Positions 1-7,948 of a stretch of DNA of 64,000 bases are shown one piece after another. The notes under the pieces were generated by a model. That model saw only the letters and a program-made list of their open reading frames with translations. It did not search any database and had not been told where the DNA came from. Position numbers and translations under genes: made by a program. The first letter of the stretch is position 1; every line of letters starts with the position of its first letter. The DNA is from Haloferax massiliensis (GTDB taxonomy: Archaea > Halobacteriota > Halobacteria > Halobacteriales > Haloferacaceae), in the NCBI RefSeq assembly GCF_001368915.1, contig NZ_CSTE01000002.1:1062497-1126496 (forward strand), written 5' to 3'.

Positions 1-1318
1 TCGTCGCCGACGCCCTGTCGGTGTTCATGCTGGCGCTCACCGGCTTCGTGTCGCTCCTGGCGCTCGGTTACTCCGTCGCGTCGGTCGGCTCGTTCGGCCA
101 GCGCCTCAGCTACCACACGCTGTTCCACTTCATGGTGGTCGGCGTCACCGGCTCGTTCCTCACCGGCGACGTGTTCAACCTGTTCGTCTGGTTCGAGGTG
201 ATGCTCATGTCGAGCTACATCCTCGTGCTGTTTTACTCCGGCCGCGAGCACACCCGCGCGGCGCTCAACTACGTCGTGCTCAACCTCATCGGGAGCGCGG
301 TGATGCTCGTCGCCATCGGCGGTCTCTACAGCACGACCGGGACGCTCAACATGGCCGACATCGCCCGGCGACTGGCCGAACCGGCCGCCTACGACATCGA
401 ACTCCTGCCGACGCTCGGCCTGTCGGCGGTGCTGTTCTCGGTGTTCGCGCTAAAGGCCGGCCTCGCGCCCTTCCAGTTCTGGGTGCCCGCGGCCTACCGC
501 GCCGCGCCGTCGCCGGTGACCGCGATGCTCGCCGGCGTCGTGAAGAAGGTCGGCGTCTACGCCATCGTCCGGCTCTACTTCACCGTCTTCGCCGCGGCGT
601 CCATCGACCTCAACTTCCTCGGCATCACCGGGGAGTCGTTCCTCGGCTTCTTCGGCCCGGTCATGTTCGCAATGGCCGCGGTCAGCATCGTCCTCGGCGG
701 CATCGGCGCGGTCGGCCGCGACGACGTGGACGGCATCCTCGCGTACTCCTCTATCAGTCAGGTTGGCTTCATCGTCCTCCCGCTGGCGGTGGCCGCGACC
801 GCGCCGTCCGAGGCGGTTCGGGCGCTCGGCGTGACCGCCGCGCTGGTCTACGCGTTCAACCACGGTATCGCCAAGAGCCTGCTGTTCCTCGCGAGCGGCA
901 CGCTCAAGGACGTCGTCGGCAGCGACCGCCTCTCCGACCTCGGCGGTCTCGCCGACAGAGCGCCGGTGCTCGCCGCCGGCTTCCTCCTCGGCGCGCTGAC
1001 GCTCATCGGCGTCCCGCCGCTGTCGGGCTTCTTCGGGAAGTACCTCGTCTTCCAAGCGGCCGCGGAGGCGTTCGCCGCGGGCGCGGCCAACGCGGGACCG
1101 ACGGCGGTGACGACGCCCTCGAACGGCTCGAACTCACCGCGCAGGTGACCGTCGTCGTCGCGCTCGCCGTCGCCGCCATCGGCTTCGGTATCGGCTTCGA
1201 GGCGCTGTTCGGTGCCGCGGACGCCGCGGCCCACGCCGCCCTCGACACGAACGGCTACGTCGACGCCGTGATGCACGGTCCGGGAGTCGGCTTCGAATCC
1301 GGCGGAGGTGGCCACTGA
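1..1318 (+). pseudogene. mnhD: Na+/H+ antiporter subunit D, 5'-truncated and out of frame near its 3' end
   Basis: Large membrane subunit of a multisubunit Mrp/Mnh Na+/H+ antiporter, homologous to the proton-pumping subunits of complex I. The frame is open from the first bases of the window (codons begin at base 3), so the true start lies upstream. Membrane helices with family hallmarks follow: the Glu of FVWFEVM (about base 196), the Lys of ALKAGLAPF (about 454), VKKVGVY (about 545) and FNHGIAKSLLF. The frame then stops at TGA 1146-1148 after a non-hydrophobic tail. The expected C-terminus (QVTVVVALAVAAIGFGIGF, ending near VDAVMHG) reads one base out of phase from about 1112 to TGA 1316-1318, which overlaps the mnhE ATG. 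One extra base near 1104-1108 would rejoin the two parts. The helix expected soon after PPLSGFFGK also looks missing. A sequencing error or real decay cannot be told apart here. Confidence 0.85.
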
Positions 1319-1920
1319 TGAGCCGCCGCTGGCCGGTTTCGGGGGTCATCATGGCCGTCCTCTGGCTGTTCGTTCGCGGCGTCGAACTGACGCCCCAGCG
1401 CCTGCTGGAGGAGTTCATCATCGGCCTCGGCGTCGGGATGGGCATCGCCTTCTTCTTCCGGCGGTTCTACGGCGACGAAGCGCCCGTCGCGCGGAGCCTC
1501 CGCGTCGCGCCCTACGCGGCGCTGTACCTCGCGACGTTCCTCTGGGAACTCCTCACGGCCAACGTCGACGTGGCGGTGCGGACGCTGTCGCCGTCGATGC
1601 CCATCGACCCCGCCGTGGTCGAGGTGCCGCTCCGCGTGCGGACGCCGCTCGCCATCACGACTATCGCGAACAGTATCACCCTCACTCCGGGGACGCTGAC
1701 CATGGATTACGACGACGAAACCAACTCGCTGTACGTGCACAGCATCGACGGGAGCGACCCCGACGGCACCCTCGAACCCATCCGCCGCTGGGAGGACTAC
1801 GCGCTCGTCATCTTCGACGAGGAACTGAAACCGGGCGACCCCGCGCCGCAGGCCGGGGTTCGCCCCGCGGACGGCGGCGACGCGCCCGCCGCCGCGCCGG
1901 GAGGTGAGCAACATGGCTGA
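1318..1920 (+). CDS. mnhE: Na+/H+ antiporter subunit E
   Basis: Small membrane subunit of the Mrp/Mnh antiporter, about 200 residues. The N-terminal third has hydrophobic helices (residues about 8-45 and 62-80). A soluble half follows, with the family-typical segment PLRVRTPLAITTIANSITL, then LTPGTLTMDY, then an Asp-rich C-terminal tail ending in Pro/Ala/Asp repeats. This matches the MnhE/MrpE family in length and motif order. Its ATG overlaps the stop of mnhD as TGATG, so translation is probably coupled. It sits in the usual D-E-F-G order. The complex works in the cytoplasmic membrane, exporting Na+ in exchange for protons. Confidence 0.93.
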   Translation: MSRRWPVSGVIMAVLWLFVRGVELTPQRLLEEFIIGLGVGMGIAFFFRRFYGDEAPVARSLRVAPYAALYLATFLWELLTANVDVAVRTLSPSMPIDPAVVEVPLRVRTPLAITTIANSITLTPGTLTMDYDDETNSLYVHSIDGSDPDGTLEPIRRWEDYALVIFDEELKPGDPAPQAGVRPADGGDAPAAAPGGEQHG

Positions 1921-2206
1921 GCCCGCGTACCTCGCGTGGATGGACGCCGTCCTCTTCGCCGGCCTCGCGCTCGCCGCGGGGCTGACGCTCCTCGTGAGCT
2001 ACCGCGTCATCCGCGGGCCGACGGTGCCCGACCGGGTCGTCGCGCTCGACACCATCGGGACGAACGTCGTCGCCATCGCGGCGCTGTACGCCATCTGGAG
2101 CCAACAGGGCTACTTCGTCGGCGTGAGCCTCGTGCTCGCCATCATCGGCTTCATCAGCACGATTACCGTGGCTCGGTACGTCACGGAGGGGGACATCATC
2201 GAATGA
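1913..2206 (+). CDS. mnhF: Na+/H+ antiporter subunit F
   Basis: 97-residue membrane subunit of the Mrp/Mnh antiporter, with three helices (residues about 9-30, 40-60 and 65-85). The motif RGPTVPDRVVALDTIGTN is characteristic of the MnhF/MrpF family. I chose the ATG at 1913 because a strong Shine-Dalgarno-like GGGAGGTG lies just before it and it overlaps the mnhE stop (ATGGCTGA). The GTG at 1904 lies inside that ribosome-binding site and is less likely. The protein is part of the membrane ring of the antiporter, translated from the same transcript as its neighbours. Confidence 0.93.
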   Translation: MAEPAYLAWMDAVLFAGLALAAGLTLLVSYRVIRGPTVPDRVVALDTIGTNVVAIAALYAIWSQQGYFVGVSLVLAIIGFISTITVARYVTEGDIIE

Positions 2207-2616
2207 CCGCCGCAGAGACCGCGGCCGCCGCGACGGCCGGTCCCGTTCGCGCGGCGCTCGTCATCCTCCTGACGGTCGTGGGGAGCTTCTTCCTCCTCGT
2301 CGGGACCATCGGCCTGCTCCGGTTCCCCAACGTCTACAACCGGATGCACGCCACCTCGAAGGCGACCACGCTGGGGGCGGCCTCCATCGCGCTCGCCGCG
2401 ACGGTGTACTACCTGCCCAACGGCGACGGACTGATGGCGCTCGTCACGGTGTTGTTCCTGTTCCTCACCGCGCCGACGGGCGCGCACATGATTTCGCAGG
2501 CCGCCCAGCGCATGGGCGTCCCGTTCCTCGACGGGGTCACGTGGCCCAGACAGGACGCCGCGCCGGGCGACGCCGACGGTGCGGACGCCGCGAACGCCGC
2601 GAACGGCGACGACTGA
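2203..2616 (+). CDS. mnhG: Na+/H+ antiporter subunit G
   Basis: 137-residue last visible subunit of the Mrp/Mnh operon, starting with an ATG that overlaps the mnhF stop (AATGA). Three hydrophobic helices and the family motif GLLRFPNVYNRMHATSKATT identify MnhG/MrpG. The C-terminal 25 residues are hydrophilic and rich in Ala, Asp and Asn, a haloarchaeal-style extension. The gene ends the operon; the next gene (coaBC) is on the opposite strand, ending only 15 bases away. Confidence 0.93.
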   Translation: MTAAETAAAATAGPVRAALVILLTVVGSFFLLVGTIGLLRFPNVYNRMHATSKATTLGAASIALAATVYYLPNGDGLMALVTVLFLFLTAPTGAHMISQAAQRMGVPFLDGVTWPRQDAAPGDADGADAANAANGDD

Positions 2617-2631
2617 CGACCCACCGGGGGC

Positions 2632-3774
2632 CTATTTTTCGAACTCGTTCGCCAACTCCGCAGCGACGCGAGCGCCGAGTCCGTCTTTCGACCCGACGTA
2701 CTCGCTCGCCTCGTCGGCGCGGACGACGAGCGCGCGGGTCTCGTCGGCACCCATCACGGAGGCGTCGTTGGCGACGACGAACGCGAGGCCGACGCGGTCC
2801 ATGATGCGGCGGGCCTCGCCGACCATCGCCTCGTCGTCACCGGTCGTCTCGGCCTTGAAGCCGACGATGGTGAGGTCGGGGTGCGACTCGCGGACGGCGT
2901 CGATGAGCTTCGGCGCGGGTTCGAGGTCGAGCGTGCGCGCCTCGCCGGAGCGAATCTTCTCGTCGGCCGCCTCGACGGTGAAATCGGAGATGGCGGCCGC
3001 CGAGACGAGCGCGTCGGCGTCGGCGTCGACCGCGGCCTCGACGGCCTCCAGCATCTCGGCGGCCGACTCGACGGCGAGCGCGTCGGCGTAGTGCACGTCG
3101 TCGCCGTCGTGGACGAGCGTCACGTCCGCGCGGGCGACGGCGCGGCCCGTGCGGCCGGACGCGCGGTTCGAGAGGGTGCGGATGGGGTCGATGGACTCGG
3201 TCGTCGCGCCGGCGGTGACGACGACGGATTTCCCGGCGAGGGTCTGTTCGGTCGTCGCCTTCGCCACGCCGGTGACGATGGCCTCCTCGGTCGCGATTTT
3301 CGCCTTCCCCTCCTCGATTCGCGGGTCGACGAACTCGACGCCCCACGACCGCACCCGCTCGATGGCGTCGAGGACGCCGGGGTGGTCGTACATGGGCTCG
3401 TGCATCGCGGGCGCGATGACGACCGGGACGCCCGCGCCGAGGGCGGTGGTCGCGGTGGTCGTCACGGGGGAGTCGTCGATGGCGGCGGCTATCTTGCCGA
3501 CCGTGTTGGCGGTCGCGGGCGCGACGAGGAACACGTCGGCCCAGCCGTCGCGGCCGCAGAGCTCGACGTGTTCGACGCGGCCGGTAATCTCGGTCACCAC
3601 GTCGTCGTCGGTGGCGAACTCGACCGCCCACGGGTGGATGATTCCAGTCGACGCGTCGGTCATCACCGCGCGGACCGACGCCCCCCGGCGGCGGAGTTCG
3701 TGCGCCAACTCGACGACTTTCACGGCCGCGATACTTCCCGTCACCCCGAGCGCGACGTTCACACCTTCGAGCAT
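2632..3774 (-). CDS. coaBC: Phosphopantothenoylcysteine decarboxylase / phosphopantothenate-cysteine ligase
   Basis: Bifunctional enzyme of coenzyme A synthesis, 380 residues. The N-terminal FMN-binding CoaC half starts with GVTGSIAAVKVVELAHEL and holds PATANTVGKIAAAIDDSP and APAMHEPMYDHP, the family's flavin and substrate-binding motifs. The C-terminal CoaB ligase half begins near residue 185 (VVVTAGATTESIDPIRTLSN, then SGRTGRAVA). It joins cysteine to phosphopantothenate, and the CoaC half then decarboxylates the product. The length fits fused archaeal CoaBC. The gene is convergent with mnhG and has no obvious operon partner: the next minus-strand gene upstream ends 96 bases away. Confidence 0.93.
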   Translation of the reverse strand: MLEGVNVALGVTGSIAAVKVVELAHELRRRGASVRAVMTDASTGIIHPWAVEFATDDDVVTEITGRVEHVELCGRDGWADVFLVAPATANTVGKIAAAIDDSPVTTTATTALGAGVPVVIAPAMHEPMYDHPGVLDAIERVRSWGVEFVDPRIEEGKAKIATEEAIVTGVAKATTEQTLAGKSVVVTAGATTESIDPIRTLSNRASGRTGRAVARADVTLVHDGDDVHYADALAVESAAEMLEAVEAAVDADADALVSAAAISDFTVEAADEKIRSGEARTLDLEPAPKLIDAVRESHPDLTIVGFKAETTGDDEAMVGEARRIMDRVGLAFVVANDASVMGADETRALVVRADEASEYVGSKDGLGARVAAELANEFEK

Positions 3775-3870
3775 TCACTCGTCTCTGCGCCCGCTACCCG
3801 CTAAAAGGATTCGCGTCCGCGGGCGAACGCGGGACCGGCGGTCGGCCCGCCCGCGGCGTGGCTGGTTCGG

Positions 3871-4650
3871 TTACTCGTCGAGTCGCCCGAGTTCGTCGTC
3901 GACGAGGCTCGGGTGGGTGCGCTGGGGTTCGTCGTGCGGCTCGGCGAAGAACTCGCGCATGACCTCGCGGGACTCGCTCTCGCGGCGGTCGCGCTCGTCG
4001 GCGTCTATCTCCTCGCAGGCCGGCGGGACCTCGCGGCCGCGGTCGGTGAAGTAGCCGGTCGGCGCGACCCAGTCGTTGTAGAACGCCGTCCCCGAGTCGT
4101 GGACGAGCGTGATGGCCGTCTCCGCGGCGTCGCCGGCGGCGACGACCGCCTGGTGGTAAATCTCGGTCAGTCGCCCCGCGGCGTAGATGCCGGGGACCGC
4201 CGTCCGCCCGAGGTCGTCCACGCCGACGTAGGTCTTCGAGCCGGCGGCCCGGAGGTCGACGCCCGTGTCTTCGAGGTACGACGCGTCGGACCACGACGCG
4301 GCGACGACCCGCGACGCCTCGACGGTCTCTTCGCCGTCGTCGGTCTCGACCGTCGCGCGGAACAGCGGGTCGTCGTCGTCGCCGAGCACGTCGAGGTCGG
4401 TCACGCGGCCCGCCAGTCGGGCCGCACCGCTGCGGTCGGCCTGTTCGGAGAGGAGGTCGGTAAAGAGCCGGCTGTTGACGCCCGCCGGGAAGCCGGGGAC
4501 GTTTTCGAGGTGGGCGTTCCGGCGAACGATCGGCTCGTCGTCGTTGACGACGAGGGTGTCGAGGTCGGCGCGCGCGAGGAACGTCGCGGCGGTGAGGCCG
4601 GCGACGCCGCCGCCGACGACGAGCGCGTCTCGTGGAGCGGTCTCGGTCAT
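3871..4650 (-). CDS. Thioredoxin-reductase-like FAD oxidoreductase without CxxC
   Basis: 259-residue flavoprotein of the pyridine nucleotide-disulfide oxidoreductase superfamily. It opens with an FAD dinucleotide-binding motif VVGGGVAGLTAATFLARAD and has a C-terminal FAD motif near residues 155-175 (VPGIYAAGRLTE). The fold resembles thioredoxin reductase, but the CxxC redox pair is missing and the central NAD(P) domain is largely absent, leaving a short single-cofactor form. It may be a flavin-dependent oxidoreductase of unknown substrate rather than a disulfide reductase. About 60 acidic and charged residues follow at the C-terminus (HDEPQRTHPSL near the end). The FAD fold is clear; the function is not. 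Confidence 0.75.
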   Translation of the reverse strand: MTETAPRDALVVGGGVAGLTAATFLARADLDTLVVNDDEPIVRRNAHLENVPGFPAGVNSRLFTDLLSEQADRSGAARLAGRVTDLDVLGDDDDPLFRATVETDDGEETVEASRVVAASWSDASYLEDTGVDLRAAGSKTYVGVDDLGRTAVPGIYAAGRLTEIYHQAVVAAGDAAETAITLVHDSGTAFYNDWVAPTGYFTDRGREVPPACEEIDADERDRRESESREVMREFFAEPHDEPQRTHPSLVDDELGRLDE

Positions 4651-4730
4651 GTCGTGCGATAGCTCATCGGTGAGTAAAACCGTACGGATGTCGCCGAAGT
4701 CTGCCGAATCTCGCGGCGTGCGGGTGCGGC

Positions 4731-4768
4731 GGGACGGAGCGGGACGGGACGGGACGGGACGGGGCGGG
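4731..4768. repeat. GGGAC tandem microrepeat
   Basis: Between the FAD enzyme and the next minus-strand gene, the pentamer GGGAC occurs four times in perfect tandem (4741-4760), flanked by diverged copies (GGGACGGAGC before, GGGGC after). It lies about 6 bases past the stop of the gene at 4774-5760. It is non-coding and probably a replication-slippage tract. Confidence 0.8.
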
Positions 4769-4773
4769 CTACG

Positions 4774-5760
4774 CTACCGTTCCAGCGACGCGCCCGTGTC
4801 GTTGAGCCAGCGGTTCTCGACCGCCTCGACGCTGACGAGGCCCGCGGAGCCGGGGTCTCGCCCCCCGTCGCCTTTCGGCGACATGCGGAGCCGGAGCCGC
4901 CAGCGGCCGTCCGAGAGCGCCTCGCCGTCGAGAAAGCGCACGGCTCGCTCCGGCGTCCGGCGGAGGAGAGCCACGGCGATCGGAAGCGTCGGAATCCGGC
5001 CGGTGCGCTCCGCGAGCGCGTAGTCGCCGAAGGTGAGTTCCCACGTCCGAGCGCTGTCGTCCCCGTCGGTCCGGGCGTCCGTTCGGGTGTCGGCCCGAGC
5101 GTCGGGTCCGGCGTCGACATCGCGCGCGCCGTCCGCCTCGGCGTCGGGAATCGGCCGCACCGAGTAGCCCTCGACGAAGCCGACGGCTTCGAGGTGTCGA
5201 AGCGTCGCGTCCACGGGGTTCGGCGTCGCGGTCGGAGAAAACAGGTCCGCGGCCGCCTCGACGGCCGCCCGCCGCTCGGCCGCCGAGAGGCGAACGTCCA
5301 GTTCGCTCATCAGACTCCACACCAGCGTCAGACAGAAGTCGTCGTGGTCGTCGACGACCTCGGCCAGCGTGAGGTACGTCTCCATCGCGGCGGTCTCGGC
5401 CTCTCTGTAACCGAGTTCCGACAGCGCCTCGAACAGCGCGCCAGCGGTGTCGTGGCAAAAGGCGCTGTAGCGGGCGTACTCGTCCGCCGACGCCTCGGTG
5501 ACCGCCCGAGGGAGCCCCTCCGACACCTCGTAGACGAGCGGGTCGTCGTACGGGATGTTCGGGTCGTATCGCCGGAGCGCCGCCCGGTAGTCCCGCGTCA
5601 GTTCCGCGGCCTCCCCGGCGGCGCGCCGGTCCGGAAACCGCCGGCCCGTTGCGGCCGCAGGCTCAGACCCCGTGCGGCCGCACACGACTGCGTAGTCGCC
5701 GTCGGAACGCGCCAGAGACCGAATCTCGGCTCTGATGTCCCGAAGCGTCCCCCCCACCAT
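4774..5760 (-). CDS. Haloarchaeal conserved hypothetical protein
   Basis: 328-residue soluble acidic protein that I do not recognise with certainty. Residues about 1-60 form a small alpha/beta-looking segment (IRSLARSDGDYAVVCGRTG) followed by a helical region (residues 60-210) with no signal peptide or membrane helix. A low-complexity Asp/Arg/Ala linker (residues about 210-245) leads to a C-terminal domain with WELTFGDYALAERTGRIPTLPIA and a final WRLRLRMSPKG strand. The start ATG at 5760 is well placed: a shared 119-base gap separates it from the divergent SRPBCC gene. It may be one of the haloarchaea-only DUF families; no function can be inferred from the sequence alone. Confidence 0.7.
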   Translation of the reverse strand: MVGGTLRDIRAEIRSLARSDGDYAVVCGRTGSEPAAATGRRFPDRRAAGEAAELTRDYRAALRRYDPNIPYDDPLVYEVSEGLPRAVTEASADEYARYSAFCHDTAGALFEALSELGYREAETAAMETYLTLAEVVDDHDDFCLTLVWSLMSELDVRLSAAERRAAVEAAADLFSPTATPNPVDATLRHLEAVGFVEGYSVRPIPDAEADGARDVDAGPDARADTRTDARTDGDDSARTWELTFGDYALAERTGRIPTLPIAVALLRRTPERAVRFLDGEALSDGRWRLRLRMSPKGDGGRDPGSAGLVSVEAVENRWLNDTGASLER

Positions 5761-5879
5761 TCGGCTCTATGTCGGCCCACCGACCGATTATAGGTTGCGA
5801 TTGCGATGCCGGGCAGGGGCCACGGGCGGGCCCAACGCGGCCCACAAGGCTTTGGTCCCGCCGACCCCATTCGACGCCC

Positions 5880-6416
5880 GTGGACGAGATAGCCGTCAGC
5901 ACCGTCGTCTACCTGCCGCCCGAGGAGATATACGAGTTCCTCGTCGACTTCCCGCGGTACGCCGACTACTCGAAGCACCTGCGGGACGTGCGGCAGTCGG
6001 GCGACGGGTCGCCGGGGACGCGGTACGGCCTGTCGTTTTCGTGGTGGAAACTCAGCTACACCGCCGAGTCGAAGGTGACCGACGTCACCCCGCCGACGCG
6101 AATCGACTGGACCATCACCAAGGACGTACACGCCGTCGGCCGCTGGCGAGTCGAGGAACTCGACGACCTGCCGGCCGAGGCCCCGTCGGACGCCGACGCC
6201 GCCTGCCGCGTCTTCTTCGAGGTCGAGTACGACCCCGACAGCGTCTCCGCCGGCGATATCGACCTGCCGCGGTTCGTCTCGCTGGGGTGGGTCATCGACA
6301 AGCTCCGGCCGGTGCTCCAGAAGGAGGCGGAGCGAATCGTCGAGCGCATCGTCGCCGACATCGAGGGGCGACCGCGGCGCGTGGAACTGACGGTACACTC
6401 GAAACCGGGGCCGTGA
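5880..6416 (+). CDS. SRPBCC (polyketide cyclase / coenzyme-Q-binding) family protein
   Basis: 178 residues with the START/SRPBCC helix-grip fold. The N-terminus IAVSTVVYLPPEEIYEFLVD is the classic first strand and helix. The motif FPRYADYSKHLRDVR follows, then alternating strands, and the long C-terminal helix is KLRPVLQKEAERIVERIV. Such proteins bind hydrophobic ligands; close relatives include ubiquinone-binding Coq10/RatA-type proteins. I chose the GTG at 5880 because it gives exactly the domain boundary. The longer frame from 5769 adds 37 residues of GC-rich, non-conserved-looking sequence that overlap the likely promoter region. The ligand is unknown. Confidence 0.82.
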   Translation: MDEIAVSTVVYLPPEEIYEFLVDFPRYADYSKHLRDVRQSGDGSPGTRYGLSFSWWKLSYTAESKVTDVTPPTRIDWTITKDVHAVGRWRVEELDDLPAEAPSDADAACRVFFEVEYDPDSVSAGDIDLPRFVSLGWVIDKLRPVLQKEAERIVERIVADIEGRPRRVELTVHSKPGP

Positions 6417-6501
6417 GCGGCGGTGTACGGGCGATTCGTGAAGGGAAATGCACATACGCGCCCGCGGACCAACACAGGGGTATGACAGGGGCTGGTCTCT
6501 G

Positions 6502-7839
6502 GTGCGCGTGATAATCATCGGTGCCGGACAGGTCGGGTCGTCCATCGCGGCCGACCTCGACGAGACCCACGAGGTCGTCGTCATCGACTGCGACCCGGAG
6601 CGCGTCGACGAACTGAACTACTCGCTCGACGTGCTCGCGCTCCACGGCGACGGCACGTCCGTGGACACGCTCGAAGAGGCCGACGTGGAGCGCGCCGACA
6701 TGGTCATCGCCTCGACCGACGACGACGAGACGAACATCGTCGCCTGCGCGACCGCCAAGGCCATCTCGGACGCCTTCACCATCGCCCGCGTCAAGAACAC
6801 GGAGTACCTCCGGACGTGGCAGCGCTCCGAGAAGGCGTTCGGCATCGACTTCATGGTCTGTACGAACCTGCTCGCCGCGGAGTCCATCGTCCGCGTCGTC
6901 GGCCTCCCCGCCGCGCGCGACGTCGACCCCTTCGCGGGCGGGCAGGTCCAGATGGCGGAGTTCGAAGTCGACGAGGAGAGCCCCGTCGCCAACCAGACCG
7001 TGAGCGAGGCCGACCGCTTCGACTCGCTGACGTTCGCGGCCATCCTCCGCGACGGCGAGGTGACGATTCCCCGCGGCGACTCCGTCATCGGCCCCGGCGA
7101 CCGCGTCGTCGTCATCGGCAGCCCCAAGAGCGTCCAGGGGTTCGCAAGCTCCGTCTCGCCGGACGAACCGCCGGGGACCGCGGAGGAGGTCGTCATCGTC
7201 GGCGGCAGCGAAATCGGCTACCACGTCGCCCGCCTGCTCGAAGAGCGCGGCTTCAAGCCCAGACTCATCGAGCACGACGCGGAGCGCGCCCGCGACCTCG
7301 CGGAGATGCTCCCCGGAACCATCGTCATGGAGAGCGACGCGACCGACGTGGACTTCCTCGAACGCGAGTACATCGGCGACGCCGACCTGCTCGTGTCGGC
7401 GCTCGACTCCGACGAGAAGAATCTGCTCGTGTCGCTTCTCGCCGCCCGACTCGGCGTCGAACGCACCGTCGCCGTCATCGACACGACGCCGTACGTGGAG
7501 CTGTTCGAGGCCGTCGGCGTCGACGTGGGCGTCAGCCCCCGCGAGGTCGTCGCGGAAGAGATAACCCGCTTCACCCGCGAGGGCGGCGCGGAGAACGTCG
7601 CGCTCATCGAATCGAACAAGGCCGAGGTGCTGGAAATCGAGGTCGACGCCGAGAGCGTCCTCGCGGGCAAGCCGATTCGGGAGTCGGTCGCCACGCTCCC
7701 CGAGGGCGTCGTCATCGGCGCGATAACCCGCCGCCGGGAGTTCATCACCCCCCGCGGCGACACCGTCATCGAACCCGGCGACCACGTCGTCGTCTTCGTC
7801 GATAGCTGCGTCATCGACGACGTGGCCCCGAATCTGTGA
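6502..7839 (+). CDS. trkA: Trk potassium uptake regulatory protein TrkA, two-RCK form
   Basis: Cytoplasmic NAD-binding regulator of the Trk K+ channel, 445 residues from a GTG start at 6502 (RVIIIGAGQVGSSIAADLDE). It is a duplicated protein: RCK-N with GAGQVG at residues about 6-12, an RCK-C domain about 145-215, a second RCK-N with VIVGGSEIGYHVARLL near residue 235, and a second RCK-C ending at 445. The acidic ribose-binding residues (VVIDCDPERVDEL) are present. The upstream frame to 6448 adds 18 residues without family character. The trkH gene follows 110 bases downstream on the same strand, so the pair probably forms one potassium transport unit. Confidence 0.93.
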   Translation: MRVIIIGAGQVGSSIAADLDETHEVVVIDCDPERVDELNYSLDVLALHGDGTSVDTLEEADVERADMVIASTDDDETNIVACATAKAISDAFTIARVKNTEYLRTWQRSEKAFGIDFMVCTNLLAAESIVRVVGLPAARDVDPFAGGQVQMAEFEVDEESPVANQTVSEADRFDSLTFAAILRDGEVTIPRGDSVIGPGDRVVVIGSPKSVQGFASSVSPDEPPGTAEEVVIVGGSEIGYHVARLLEERGFKPRLIEHDAERARDLAEMLPGTIVMESDATDVDFLEREYIGDADLLVSALDSDEKNLLVSLLAARLGVERTVAVIDTTPYVELFEAVGVDVGVSPREVVAEEITRFTREGGAENVALIESNKAEVLEIEVDAESVLAGKPIRESVATLPEGVVIGAITRRREFITPRGDTVIEPGDHVVVFVDSCVIDDVAPNL

Positions 7840-7948
7840 GTCGGCCCGTCGCCGGACGGTCGTCCTAACGACCCCGCCGCGGTACGACGCCGCATCCGGT
7901 GCGAACCCGAACACGGAAGAACCCGGCGCTCGGTACGTTAGTCCACGG

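Noticed and set aside
450-1055. Long antisense and out-of-phase frames throughout the window
   Set aside because: GC-rich haloarchaeal DNA produces long shadow frames. They are Arg/Pro/Ala-rich or biased in ways unlike real proteins, and they overlap clear genes with domain evidence.
6448-6501. Earlier start of trkA adding 18 residues
   Set aside because: The added residues are not part of the TrkA family, and the region probably holds the promoter; GTG 6502 begins the Rossmann strand directly.
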